From positions 32,347,492-32,411,491 of the forward strand of contig CM066914.1 in the NCBI GenBank assembly GCA_033964015.1: a stretch of 64,000 bases of DNA, given 5' to 3'. Shown one piece after another: positions 54,301-64,000 of the stretch (position 1 is the stretch's first letter; every line of letters begins with the position of its first letter). The stretch is from Scolanthus callimorphus (Eukaryota; Cnidaria; Anthozoa; Actiniaria; Edwardsiidae). The notes under the pieces were generated by a model. It saw nothing but the letters and a program-made list of their open reading frames with translations. It was not told the origin of the DNA and ran no database searches. The translations under genes and the position numbers were made by a program.

Positions 54301-55575
54301 TGCCTCATATCTTAGCGAAAAAGGCAGGAAAATTTACCAAAACTTGCAGATACTCGAGAAACGTCGTTCTCTTGGTCACCGAGGGGCCTGAGTCGAGATT
54401 TGAACACCACAGGCAACCCGCGGGGTTCTAAAAATAGACACTTTTCTGACTGTGATTCGGGCGTACATAGTAAATATGGAAACTCTTAGTAATCCACTCT
54501 TGCGAATGATTGATTCCTTATTACAATTTCAGTTTCGTTTGAAGTTTAAAACCAGGCAACAAAACTGTTTGCGTGAGTCGAATGATGCTTCCGCGGGAGA
54601 GGTCATGTCACGATTTATATTAAAACAACATGTTGTCAATACAGTTGTCAAGATTCACCTACGTTCTTAGTATTACTACCCGTATCATGTTTTGATTCAG
54701 TATAGATTTCAGTTTATTAGATTTCAGTGTTGCTGCGACTCCACGTCTTTATTAATATTTCTCAGATTTATCGACGATCAAAAGACAAAAGCCCAAGTTT
54801 TGTTCTCAAATGTGGGGACTTGCGGTTGCTTTGGGATTCCTGTTTTTCAGCCAGACTGCTTTTCGAGTTTTCAGTCTCGTCATGGAGTTGAGGCTCCTTG
54901 ACAGGACAAGCTGCGAGGAGCGATTGAAAACAGTGCCGTTTGTTGGCTAAATATTAGTGTCACTGGTCGGATTGGTTGCCTCCCAGCAATTAATCAGAAT
55001 AAGTACAAATGCATTAATTGATATGTTATTCGTTGTGTTTCAAAATACGTTTATATCGGATATAGTTGCATGTTTTGAAAATGTCGCTGTTTGATGGTTT
55101 TGAATGTGAGTTCGCTTCTTCCGGTCTACTCACCTGGATCAACTGCGACTCTTGGCAACGCCATACCAGGATATAGTTTTGTGAAGCCTGCCGCATCTGT
55201 GCCCAAGGATACAAGAAGTCCATCTGGGAGCATTCCATGCGGATGACATGCAAAGATATAATTTCTCTCCGGATTAAGATCCGATGTCTTTATCAGTGAA
55301 ATAGGATAGTACTCACGAATCATTGCAAACATCCTTGAGCGCCGAAGGAAACAATAACGTTCAGATCTGCCTCCATGTTGAGGAGTTTCCCAGTCCAAAT
55401 ACATCCAAGCGAAGTACATCAGCATAATGAATATTGGATATGGGAAAAAGAAATAAACTAGCGCCAGATTAAGTAGTGAAAATACCATGGTGGGTGCCGT
55501 GAAGGCCCAAATGTACAGCACAACAACGCTGAGTCTCTGAAGCAATGAAGATATAGTCAAAGAACAAGGCCCCAT
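41041..55575 (-). CDS. DGAT2/MOGAT-family acyltransferase, four coding exons
   Basis: ER-membrane acyl-CoA:acylglycerol acyltransferase family making di- or triacylglycerol; which member is unclear. Exons: 55134-55575, 47640-47850, 45523-45716, 41041-41191. Exon 1 has hydrophobic segments (VVVLYIWAFTAPTMVFSLLN, LALVYFFFPYPIFIMLMYFA), then LDWETPQHGG and the catalytic ERNYIFACHPHG. Exon 2 reads APIFREIALSGGLTSVSSES, IVICIGGRSEVL and RTGFVRLALQTG. Exon 3 reads ATLVPVFAFGQNDLFHQ and RQTFGILPRQTPINVV. Exon 4 reads VGEGIDV and, one frame over, SYHEDIGKLHRLYITKLLEL. All junctions are GT/AG and phase-matched. Adding one base in exon 4 gives 332 aa, the normal family length. Intron 1 (7.3 kb) carries a gypsy element. 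An upstream non-coding or short coding exon is possible. Confidence 0.9.
41256..42209 (-). mobile_element. LINE fragment with nested fold-back, duplicate copy 1
   Basis: It is nearly identical to 43288-44247. On the minus strand it encodes parts of a LINE reverse transcriptase: a FADD-box segment (IETNIESLMRLFADDCLIF), and LHGFRKCRGRETQL followed by LLIKDLASALDAREQVDIII. A fold-back of about 300 bp at about 41812-42110 interrupts the RT, starting AGTATAATACATGGGCGCGC with GCGCCCATGTATTATATAAA inside. The end towards 41256 is C-rich. It lies in intron 3 of the acyltransferase. Confidence 0.75.
42215..42350 (+). mobile_element. LINE 3' tail with (TTG)n
   Basis: CTCGATTAGCTTTTGCTCTA, ATCTTATCCTATTCTC and AAGAGTTAAATAAATCTG precede about 15 TTG units. 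The same 110 bp recurs at 48655-48766. It is a truncated LINE 3' end. Confidence 0.7.
42351..43287. other. Spacer between the LINE duplicates, no gene seen
   Basis: It contains a remnant of the C-rich segment at about 42760-42800 (GACCCCCCCTCAAATGCTAG, related to CCCCCCCTCGAATGTAAGCC). Otherwise the sequence has no recognisable features. Confidence 0.4.
43288..44247 (-). mobile_element. LINE fragment with nested fold-back, duplicate copy 2
   Basis: It is the second copy of the 41256-42209 block, offset by 2032 bases, with the same fold-back at about 43850-44150. Differences are small indels and a few substitutions (GACGCGCCTTC against GACGCCTTC). Here the LINE continues upstream to 45148, so this is the parental context. 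Confidence 0.8.
44248..45148 (-). mobile_element. LINE ORF2 fragment split by a MITE
   Basis: The minus strand at 44888-45148 reads HNYMWTLFRSKLMESMEKNI and then PPWIDRPVRSSARKMNTDTD, the linker before the RT of CR1/Jockey-like LINEs. 44248-44400 reads PDGVPARVLKQCAGSIALIL and QKIFEENLPTDLDIY, the start of the RT. Between them sits a MITE at about 44520-44785, TTAGAGCGGATTTCACATGA paired with TCATGTGAAATCTGCTCTAT. The element is truncated and broken. Confidence 0.75.
45890..46205 (-). mobile_element. tRNA-derived SINE
   Basis: On the minus strand from 46205: GGTAGCTCAGTTGGTAGCGG is a textbook pol III A box region, with CCCCCGGTTTTGAATTTCTG as a degraded B box about 50 bases on. A non-tRNA body runs to about 45890. 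It lies in intron 2 of the acyltransferase. Confidence 0.55.
46206..47639. other. Acyltransferase intron 2, no repeat ends recognised
   Basis: AT-rich sequence without a clear gene on either strand. A plus-strand ATG at 47011 (MLRKIRKVKTESPGS) ends at a donor-like GTATTT, but no partner exon joins it in phase. Confidence 0.4.
47985..48092. repeat. Palindrome with TTTACAACAT arms
   Basis: TGTTTACAACATGAGCAGCC and GTGTTGTATCAGAT pair with ATCTGATACAACAC and GGATGCGAATGTTGTAAACT. The central GAGCGCGTAACGCGAGTGA is typical of the AGCGAACGAGTGA-type loops in this window. Confidence 0.65.
48655..48766 (+). mobile_element. LINE 3' tail with (TTG)n, second copy
   Basis: TAGCTCGATTAGCTTTTGGT, CTAATCTTATCCTATTCTC and GAGTTAAATAAATCTG, then a TTG run. 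It is about 97% like 42215-42350 and lies directly left of the gypsy element. Confidence 0.7.
50492..52124 (-). mobile_element. TRIM-like LTR element nested in the gypsy RT
   Basis: Two direct copies of about 169 bp lie at 50492-50660 and 51956-52124, differing at a handful of bases. Read on the minus strand the LTR begins TGCGCCATAG and ends TTATGGCGCA, giving TG/CA ends with an inverted 9-mer. Next to the inner edge of the 52-kb copy is TGGTGGCCAGCGGCGGG, a plausible primer-binding site. Next to the inner edge of the 50-kb copy is GATAGGGAAAAGAGG, a plausible polypurine tract. The interior (1.3 kb) has no gag or pol, so it is non-autonomous. A 12-bp TGGGGTACTGCT flanks both sides. Confidence 0.8.
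51490..51680 (-). repeat. Tandem repeat inside the TRIM-like element
   Basis: AAATAAATGCAAAGACAGCA plus GCGTTCACAT recurs about four times at about 57-60-base spacing, each with TTCCAACAA. It lies in the 5' half of the element. It has no coding role that I can see. Confidence 0.75.
53161..55133. other. Rest of acyltransferase intron 1, no gene seen
   Basis: No recognised coding exon on either strand. A degraded motif at about 54080-54110 (TTCACATTGATATCGAACGA, GTGAGCGCA) resembles the loops of the window's fold-back elements. Confidence 0.4.
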
Positions 55576-55799
55576 AGCTAAAGTTGGCCAGAATCTTCTT
55601 TTTCGATATTTAGGGCCTATTTAATTGCCAGTGCAATCAAAGTGCCAGGATTTCTAAAGAACATATTATTATTCAAGTGGGTAACCAAATACTTGAGCAA
55701 CATGACAAGTATCATATCATATTCTTGGCGAGCGTGCAACTGAGCAAAGACAAGCTCATCAAATAGGGGGCAAGGACAAAACACTGACCCCAGGTCCAT

Positions 55800-56207
55800 T
55801 GCTGAGTTTCATATCGTGAGGGACTGGGTTCGAGTCCTCTAATATTATGGAAATCAAAACAAGACCAACCTAGTAAGAAAGAGCACATTGAACTGTGCAA
55901 AAGACGAAAATTTGATGTTAATTGAGTCAATACTGAAAATATATAGCAATTCAAAAACTCAATTCAAAATGTAATAAGAAACGTACGGTGTGCGGACATT
56001 TCTGTCGAAATGATTTTGTCCGGACGCCATACGTTTCTAATTAAATGTTTGAGTTTTGAAATTGTTGTATCTTGGTCAGTATTGATTCGATTAACACCAA
56101 ATTTTCGGATTTTACACAAATCGATGTGCTCTTTCTCTTGTTTTGACTATCGTAATATTAAGGGATTCGTACGCAGTCCCTAACGATATGGAACTCGGCA
56201 ATGGACC
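55800..56207. repeat. 408-bp fold-back upstream of the acyltransferase
   Basis: ATTGCTGAGTTTCATATCGT and GAGGGACTG at the left pair with CAGTCCCTAACGATATGGAA and CTCGGCAAT at the right. The inner arms (AGAAACGTACGGTGTGCGGA against TCCGGACGCCATACGTTTCT) also pair, with the loop near 56008. The left arm carries a GGGTTCGAGTCC word, part of a tRNA-like B box. Confidence 0.75.
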
Positions 56208-56829
56208 CGCCCTGGTGAACTAGTCCATGGACTCCCCATGGGGCTAGTGGTCCATGGACCCCAAGGCAAACAAATTTTTAGATGCATCTATCTGTCTGCA
56301 CGCTCGACAAAATCATGTTCTGCCGGCACGTGAAACTTCGAAATTTTGACAGTTGAACTTCAAAGTTTGACCGCCTCTATGCGTGAAGCTTTGGTGACGC
56401 TCGTTTGGAAAACGTAAAAAGTTCAGTTGTTTTATTTCTTTTCTTACCACGAAGTTACCAGAACATGAACTTTTTTCAATGATGATTAGGGACCGGCAAG
56501 GGCGTTTTAAAATCAACGTTCTCGTGTCTCTCCCAACATCACGCGTGCTCTGTTGCGCGGATAAAGTCATAGAAAGTTGTGCTCTAATGCTTTTATGATA
56601 TAGCGGGGGAGAACCATTACTTTATCGGTGTAACAGAGCATAGATTTGGACTAATCACAGCGCGCGTTATATCGTATAGGCTTGGTTTCCAGCCGTGGGG
56701 GGTTCGGTGCGCCCGCGATCCTCTCCCTTCCCTGGAGAAGCCAAGCAATCGCGCGCGACGGCCTGGGAACCGAACCTATATATCGTAGCTATATTATAAA
56801 AGAGGACATACCACGGAAAATCAGAGGAC

Positions 56830-57137
56830 ATTTGTTAAATATCTCGGGATGGGATGAACCTCAGACAACCAAACTTGGGTGACTGAATTGTCTTAGGGGG
56901 GTGCAACTGCGTGGTCACGTGGTATGACGTCATTAAAGGAGAAAAAGAGTATATCAGGAAGGGATGAACCTCGGACAACCAAACTTTGGTGAAATTATCT
57001 TAGTGGCAAGGGGGGTGCAAGTGCTTAGTCACGTGGTATGACGGTGAATGTGCAATGGCGGCAACCTTTGTGTCTCAGTAACACAAAAATATGTAAACGG
57101 GAGCTCCGCTTTTAGCCAGTGGCTAAATCTATATATT
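56830..57137 (-). repeat. Copy of the 11.3-kb repeat family, reverse orientation
   Basis: It has ACAACCAAACTTGG words and CACGTGGTATGACGTCAT, and ends GAGCTCCGCTTTTAGCCAGT and GGCTAAATCTATATATTA. About two satellite units remain. Confidence 0.7.
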
Positions 57138-57831
57138 ACCGTATTGAATGCTTGCAATATCTAGTGGTCTTGACTCTAGATAAGTGGAAATCAGCCTTCC
57201 TTGGGCTATAGTTATTCCCTTTCACAATTGAACAGTTTAAAATATTCTCTGGTAACAACTTATACTTTGAACATGAAAATGGCGATCTTGCAATCGCTTG
57301 TTGAAAAGCGAAGACATGTTTGCTCTGCCTAAACAACTCAACCCCAGTCATTGTACGAGGGCCGTAGCGCTCTTGGGGGCCGGCGGAGCACGTGCCCCCA
57401 GTTTTTTCCAAAGAAATGAGGGAACGGGATATTGCAACGCGCATTCAGAAACGGGGACGCGCTCATGTTCACAGAACAGACATGACATTCAGAGACTGGT
57501 TGCGTCCCTTATTCAAGGGACGACACGGGGGCACACTTGCCGGATTCTGGGGCACGCGTCAATCCAAGACACGGGACACGCCTTCACGAAACAGTGGTAC
57601 TCGTTAATCCAAGACACGGGGGCACGGCAGAGGAGACAGGGGCACGTGTTAATTCAAGATTATAAACTATAGACTCTATAAACTATGGCACGCTGGTGCG
57701 CCCTTAAGATACCAAAAGGGCACCATGCTAAGAAAATTGGGGCATGCCTTATCTAGCATGCTTCGTTCGCTTGAACGTGACTTGGAAATGTTTTCACAAA
57801 GGAAACTCACATCAATTTTATTTATTTATTC

Positions 57832-57946
57832 AGTTCACTTCACTTCACTTCACTTCACTTCACTTCACTTCACTTCACTTCGCTTCGCTTCACTTCACTT
57901 CACTTCACTGCAGTGCAGTGCAGTGCAGTGCAGTGCAGTGCAGTTT
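57832..57946 (+). repeat. Compound pentanucleotide array (TTCAC)n then (TGCAG)n
   Basis: About 15 CACTT/CGCTT units switch directly to about eight TGCAG units. The ORFs over it are low-complexity by-products. Confidence 0.95.
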
Positions 57947-58327
57947 ATTTGCATTTATTAGCCAGGCAATAAAAAATGACCGGTCCCATTGGCAAATTAG
58001 ATATACCACGGAATCACGTAATAAAGTGGTCAAAATGTTGTGGACTCATGAGGCGCAGCCGAGTTGGTCCGCAGTACATTTTGACCAGTTTATGACGTCA
58101 TTCAGTGGTATATAAGAGGACATACCACGGAAAAACAGAGGACATTTGTTTTATACCACAACAAAAAGGCAAAAATAGATACAAAAACAGCGCGCGCGCA
58201 GCCAAACGGTGTTTTCGTTGGTTCTTTTAAGCGCGCGCGCTGGTGATTGCGCGTTCCGTGGTATATACTTTTTATGTACCCACAGGTGAGAGCCAATCAA
58301 AATTCGAGAAACGCGCGCGTTGTGGTG

Positions 58328-58660
58328 TAAATTATATTTCTCCTATGATGACGTCATCGATGACGTCATACCACGTGACCATGCAGTTGTACCCCCCTTG
58401 CCACTACACTCCCTCCATCCAAGTTTGGTTGTGTGAGCTTCATCCCTTCCAGAGATATGATTAATACACGGAGAAGTGTCTTGGTTTACCTGTGATGGGC
58501 GCGCACGCCGCACGGACGCGCCCGCGATACCAGCATGGGAATACCGCTGAATCATGAAAAATGAAGTCGATCGTGAGCTATTGTATTCTTCCTGCGATAC
58601 CTATAGTGCTCCGCTCTGCGGCCTTCGGTCGCTAAGGAGCTCCGCTATAATGGCCCTTTC
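58328..58660 (+). repeat. Single-unit copy of the 11.3-kb repeat family
   Basis: One GATGACGTCATCGATGACGT unit with ACCACGTGACC is followed by the same 3' part as at 12.18-12.39 kb (GGTTTACCTGTG, ATACCGCTGAATCATGAAAA, CTGCGGCCTTCGGTCGC, GGAGCTCCGC). It sits at the edge of the 57990-58270 palindromic region. Confidence 0.8.
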
Positions 58661-59806
58661 CTGTGGGCTAAACTGCCTTCAGATATAAAAAAGATCTCCA
58701 CTATACCTGATACGATAGATAGCCTCCCCGCAGGCTCTCTTTTGGTGTCAGAGCACGCCGGGAATTGCAGCTCGCGTCTCGTTTTAATTGTGGGTTTCCT
58801 GTGAACGCTACGAAAGCTCTCAAAAAGCTTCTACCAAAAAACTAGCCTCAACGTGCGCGCGCTTTTCTATTCCTGTCGCGTGTAGTCCGCCGCGCGCCCA
58901 ATAAAAAAACGACAACTTCAACAGAAACAAGGAGAGATGGATACGATAGATGGATAGATATACGGTTTATTAATAAAATACACCTTGCCGTCGAAAGACT
59001 GAATTACGTGAATATAGTATTTACAATAAAAATATATGACGTGAATTTAAAATATTTACATACAAACTGTCTCTGAATCTGTTTCTCTTGCAGACAGGAG
59101 CGGCAAAGGCGCGTGTCGATCTCAGATTATAATTTTGCTGAGATCGTGATGGCAGAAGGTGTCTGAGTTTATGGTTGCCTTGCGCATTAATGTTTTTGAA
59201 GTGCTCCTTCCATAATGTACTTCTTCTATCATATAGGCGTGGAAGGCCAGCTTTAACTAAGCCTTCACGAAACTACAATCTGGGAAAATTATGCGTAATG
59301 CACGACGCTGAATGCTTTCAATTTCTTCTAGTCCAGTCAATCTACGGTTTGACCGGGAACTAGTTGCAACAAAAGCTTTTTCGACGGTTTTGTGCTACAT
59401 TTAGTCCCCAAATGAACATACTAAAAGTCCCAAAAAATCGGAGTTCAGGAACACGCCGAAAACGGCAATTGAAAAATCCCATACAAAGCTTGTATAAAAA
59501 ACCACAGGGAGCCCAAATCTCGAAAAATGCAGAACATTAAAATAGAGTCATTTGATGAAACTTTCGACAATGCAAATGATTCGAATTATTCCGAAACACA
59601 ATTTTGAACATAAATAGTACAGGTTTTAGTTGTATTTTTGTACTTTTTATTAAATAATCACTCAATTCTAATTCCTCAGAGTTTGATATCTGGAACTAAT
59701 AGGAGGCGCCAGCTGGTGACGCTTTTGTTCGATAAATTATCTCCGTTGATAGCCATACTATCTCAGATTAACAAATATTTGATGTTAACATGGATTACGC
59801 AGACAC

Positions 59807-60061
59807 TTAAAGGGGCTCTCTCACGCTTGCTGGCCACTTCTCTGACAAGAAAATAGCTCAAATCGCAATCCAATTCCATCCTCTTGATAACAGGTCAAAA
59901 CAACCTAGAATTGCATTTGTCTAACACTTGAAAGGTTTGTCTATACATCTTGAGGATTATTTTGATTACTACGGGCAAATGTACATGTGTTTTCACGGAT
60001 ACAATTTTACCTATTTTAAGTCCACGGTGGACGAATATTAAGCGTGCGAGTGCCCCTTTAA
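59807..60061. mobile_element. piggyBac-like MITE with TTAA target sites, copy 2
   Basis: TTAA AGGGGCTCTCTCACGCTTGC to AAGCGTGCGAGTGCCCCT TTAA. It is about 90% like the copy at 40647. It is present only in the left arm of the 4.1-kb element and is cleanly absent from the matching place in the right arm. Confidence 0.85.
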
Positions 60062-60379
60062 GACAATAACAAGAGAAAAAGCAAAAAAAAATTGGGATCG
60101 AGATATCCGCACGAGATCGTTTAGCTGACACATTAACTGGTTCCTGAAACCCTCAAAGTCAAGGCAAGTTGGCTTCTTATTTCTAGCGTATGTTGATATA
60201 GATTATTGCTCGAGCGAGCGCAGCGAGCGAGAGCAACTCTAATTTCGTACCAGTTTACAAGTTCGTACCAGTTTACAAATGTACCGTACTCACGAGCTCT
60301 CCATTATCCCTCTTTGATTCTTTTCGTACCAGTTTGTACCGTACTCACGAGCTCGCCATTATCCCTCTTTGATTCTCGC

Positions 60380-60398
60380 GCATGCGCAGTACGATGAT
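60380..60398. promoter_or_regulatory. NRF1-like palindromic site
   Basis: CTCGCGCATGCGCAGTACG contains GCGCATGCGC, the consensus NRF1 site, about 50 bp before the ATG at 60438. It is preceded by two near-repeats of CGTACTCACGAGCTC and CCATTATCCCTCTTTGATTC. Confidence 0.5.
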
Positions 60399-60437
60399 AT
60401 GTGAGACGGAATAGATTTTGGGCGGGCTGGCGGCAAC

Positions 60438-60609
60438 ATGCCACAGGGTACCCGTTTGATTGCATGCAAAAGTAGCCTGTTACCAGGTCCTGTCGGCCAC
60501 GCAGTTTGGTATACCATAATTTGGTTTCTCGACGAAGCGTGTTCTGCTGCTATTTCACAACACTCAACAGAAGTGAAGCGACGTGTTTGTGGAAATTTCT
60601 GGGAATTCG
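60438..60609 (+). CDS. Possible first exon inside the 4.1-kb TIR element
   Basis: ATG at 60438 opens MPQGTRLIACKSSLLPGPVG, HAVWYTIIWFLDEACSAAIS and so on to GNFWEFG, ending at a strong donor, TTCG|GTAAGT. With the NRF1-like site just upstream it looks like a real or captured gene 5' end. I do not recognise the protein. Open segments further on (about 61100-61255 LICKTPVSIIMGIIISRTEM; 61505-61690 VQLLRVKFYDKRILCLTDPK) could belong to the same unit, but no complete gene can be assembled. Confidence 0.3.
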
Positions 60610-63600
60610 GTAAGTATAAACGTTATGAATCACTTTAGTTCTATTCTTGAAAGCTATCACAGCTTTCAAAGCATGTTATTCACTGGTATGAGATCATTTT
60701 CACAGCAGATTTCTCGACGACTAATAAGACGATTTGCGAGTCCGACGGTGGCCATCGAACACAACACGTTTGGTTTTACCAAATCAACATACTCTGCAGT
60801 GGTCACAAGTTGAATTTTTCCTATGGTGAATTTTTCCTATGGAAAATGATAACAAGACTGGACATGTATAGTACACTGGTGCCCTGTGAGCAAGCAACAA
60901 ATCAAGGGAATGACACTGTTTATTATCATGGCAGAGAGAGAGAGAAAAAAAAACAGTCACAGGAGGCAAAGTTAACTGTTACCATTGCTTCCAATCAACA
61001 TTTACAAATTTGATATGTACAAGAAGTTGTTGTACAATTATGGAACAAGGCGCCACGTTGTTATATTATTATGAAAAATTGTGACAGAATTATTTGAATG
61101 AAGACAATCAACAGAGGATCTGGAAGCTTTTACAGAGTGTAAAAGACACCAAGCTTTAATTTGTAAGACACCAGTGTCTATTATTATGGGAATAATTATC
61201 TCAAGAACAGAAATGACTGACTTGGTCAAACAATATCTAAAAACTGGTTAAAGAGAGTATCTTATGCATTACAAGTTCAAAGAATATTTACTTGGAACAA
61301 ACTGAATCAAGAAAATGGCCCCACAGCTAGAATATTCTACCAAAACAGGAAACGAAGCTACTGCAATGGAAAATCCTGCTTTAGAAATTATATTCACACG
61401 AACCTGATTCCAGAAACATACATATACATTGATATTTAACATGCAAGTGTCTACACCCCTCCTATAGTTCGATAACTGCAGCAGAAGTCACAGGAGATGT
61501 TCACATGTTAATACAATCACTCTGCAGAAACGTTGCATCAACTGTTTATGTCCAATTGTTACGAGTAAAATTCTATGATAAAAGAATACTTTGTTTAACA
61601 GACCCAAAGTTCAGTAGTAACAAGAGTGCTTTTTTCTGGACTGTTTGTGAGAACTCTAGAAACATTCCTGAAGCAGCTACAAATTGTTGATGTTATGGCA
61701 TCCTTCACTGGCTTCAGATACTAATCAACAACCTGATTATGTATACAGTTGAATGATTTATTAAATTCCATGGAATGTTCACAACATTCAGACCACTCAG
61801 TTTTTATACACTAGGATGGAAACAAAACACTTTCAAGAGAGAGTAGCTTTCCGCTCGAGCACTCACTATCTCAATAGATACTTCTAGTATATTATTAGAT
61901 GACCTTGAATTCATATTCAGTGTTATTAATATCCACCAAAGAGGAGGCCAATTTTGCCAGTTGACCTGGTCTCAGTCCGTGTCCTCAGGACTCTCATCAA
62001 AGGCCAACTCATAGGAGAGTTGGTGCACGCGGGTCCCTTACATTGTCCGCAAACAATTTAAAACTCAATTTCGTGCTTTCACAAGAGCACCGGAGAATAC
62101 TGCAGTCCTGAATGCAGTTGCAGCGTCCAATATGGAGACGTTACTGTGGAGCCGCTGGTCGGTCAGAGTGAGGAGGGGCAATACGACCAGGCCCGTAGGT
62201 GGGATGTTTCAGAGGTTCGAACGAATCCCCTTCAGTCCAGAAAAATCAGGCTTTTGGTCACAAAACAGGAAGGAAACACGACAAAATGCTATGCACTTGG
62301 TTTAACCAGGATTTCTTTTTCTGTAAAACTGAGGACAACGAACCCCTCTCCAAGAATGCGAGCTACGGGCCTGACGAGGATGTCACCGCGCAATTTTCAT
62401 CCCCAATCTTCACACCTTGATCTTCACTGACTGTTTCGCTGTCTGACTTATAAATACACTTTTCAGCAACAGTGGATGTTGGAAGGCGACTCTGTGGTTC
62501 GGGGGACGAGGTTTCGCCTGTCCGTTTTAAGACCGCACTGGTACCTTAAATCATGTCCAGCTTCTAGCCAGGTTTGCTATCATAGATACAGACAAGAACA
62601 TTTCCCCTTTCGAGATTGAGATATTTCCTTTTTGTTTATTGTGCTTTAGGGAGTCGAATATTGTACTTGCGAAGCAAGTATGGAGAGCTGGCATGCTTCT
62701 TGAAGGCCGCGCGTGCCCTTTTCTATCCCGTAGGGGCGCGAAAGTCTGGCCGAGAACATGGACCGAGACCATGCGGGAAGGCAAGCTAAGCTCGCACTAA
62801 AACTGGCCACCTCTTTCAAACTATTGTTCATTGTGGCTATTAACTGAAGAGGAATTCAGGGACATTCACATCTAAGAATGACTTTAAAATATATCAACAT
62901 ACGCAGGAAATAAAAATCTAACTTGCCTTGACTTTGAGGGTTTCAGGAAACCAGTCAAACGGTGTGAACGATCTCGATCCCAATTATTTTGAATTTTTTT
63001 GTCTGGGTAATCCATGTTGTCATCAAATATTTGTTAATCTGAGATTAAAATGGCTATCATAGGAAATAATTTAACGATCAAAAGTGTTCCTTGCCGGCAC
63101 CTCCTATTCCAAACTCTTGCGCCAAATAGAATTGAGTGATCATTTAATAAAAAATACCATAAAACAACTAAAACGTGTGCCATTTATGTTCAAAATTATG
63201 ATTCGGAATAATATGAATCATTTGTATTGTCGAAAGTTTGCACAAAAGGAGTCTATTTAAATATTGTGCACTTTTCGAGATTTGGGCTCCCTGTGGTTTT
63301 TCATACAAGCCTTGTATGGGAATTTTCAATCGCCGTTTTCGGCGTGTTCCTGCACTCCGATTTTTTGGGACTTTTAGTATGTTCATTTGGGACTAAATGT
63401 AGCACAAAACCATCGAAAAAGCTTTTGTTTGATTAGTTCCCGGTTGACCCCTTTTAGAGCGTAGATTGACTGGAATATTCCGAGGGATATAACGGTAGAT
63501 TACAATGAAAGACCTGGCATGCATATTCAAGGACTGATCTAATAACGCTACAGTGGAAACTTACAAGGTCATTGTGAGCAATTCCCGCGCGCTTAAGTTA

Positions 63601-64000
63601 TCTTAAGAGATAGTCTCTTGGCAGCCTTAGTCGTGATTGAGTCAATATGCGCAGACCATTTGAGATCACTGCTTATGACAACGCCAAGAACTCTAGCCGA
63701 AGATACCATTTCGAACTCAACCCTTCTATAGACACCTCAGGGAAGCAAGCTACCATCCAATGATAGGAGGCCTTTTGGTGGGATTAACTTTTTTGTGACT
63801 GACAGAACTGGAAATCATAGCAAGTGTCGCCTGGACATTTCAGCAAGAAAAAAAATACAAGGCAAGAAAACACCCAGGCGAAAACGTCACCTGTAAGCAG
63901 CATCTCGAATAGGCTGAGCTCTCCGTTGGTGAAAATAATCAATCAGGTGGGGGAGAGTGGATGGAAAGCCTACGCCTCGACAAGAACCACGAGTCAGTTG

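Larger units (their letters stand above)
59333..63473. mobile_element. 4.1-kb element with very long inverted termini
   Basis: CCAGTCAATCTACGGTTTGA at 59333 is matched by TAGATTGACTGG ending 63473. The arms then pair through GGAGTTCAGGAACACGCCGA, AAATCTCGAAAAATG, TCAGATTAACAAATATTTGA and GGTTCCTGAAACCCTCAAAG, giving arms of about 620-880 bp. The left arm (to about 60210) is lengthened by a piggyBac-like MITE. The middle, 60.2-62.85 kb, has decayed open stretches but no transposase I recognise. It is a candidate long-TIR DNA transposon. Confidence 0.75.

Noticed and set aside
57725..58115. ORFs with HFTSLHFTSL repeats
   Set aside because: They are a pentanucleotide microsatellite read in frame.

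Overview
This is a eukaryotic nuclear window, AT-rich, with long introns, canonical GT/AG splicing and a very heavy load of fold-back repeats. The metazoan gene set (DNAJC7, MALSU1, a DGAT2/MOGAT acyltransferase, mitochondrial uL16) and the repeat style, with many hairpin MITEs, tRNA-derived SINEs and (TTG)n-tailed LINEs, fit an invertebrate. I lean towards an anthozoan cnidarian such as a stony coral, but that is inference and not shown by the sequence. No bacterial operon, CRISPR array or rRNA is present.

Layout. 1-4.6 kb: fold-back repeats, a candidate first exon at 2119 and a poly-G-ended element. 4.67-5.08 kb: a uL16m exon (+) with a frame break. 5.1-16.2 kb: repeats only, including an old inverted duplication (7.5-10.6 kb) around a possible small gene, a poly-G-bounded element holding a TGACGTCA/CACGTG satellite (11.2-12.7 kb) and a 430-bp palindrome. 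16.3-30.85 kb: DNAJC7 on the minus strand, 16 coding exons reconstructed end to end. 30.85-31.19 kb: a compact divergent promoter. 31.2-40.4 kb: MALSU1 on the plus strand, three coding exons. 41.0-55.6 kb: a DGAT2/MOGAT-family acyltransferase on the minus strand, four coding exons, convergent with MALSU1. 55.6-64 kb: repeats, including a 4.1-kb element with very long inverted termini.

Transposons sit mostly in introns. DGAT2-like intron 1 holds a decayed Ty3/gypsy element that itself contains a 1.6-kb TRIM-like element. Its intron 3 holds a duplicated LINE block carrying nested fold-backs. MALSU1 intron 2 holds a 4.1-kb TIR element with a nested 1.05-kb TIR element, then a 683-bp palindrome.

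Three points matter most. (1) DNAJC7 carries three tandem 164-bp units, two of which are intact, spliceable 48-nt copies of the end of a TPR exon. (2) Three host genes each show a one-base-class frame break in an otherwise conserved exon, which suggests residual assembly indels rather than three pseudogenes. (3) A family of elements ends in long G or C homopolymers inside 8-bp target duplications.
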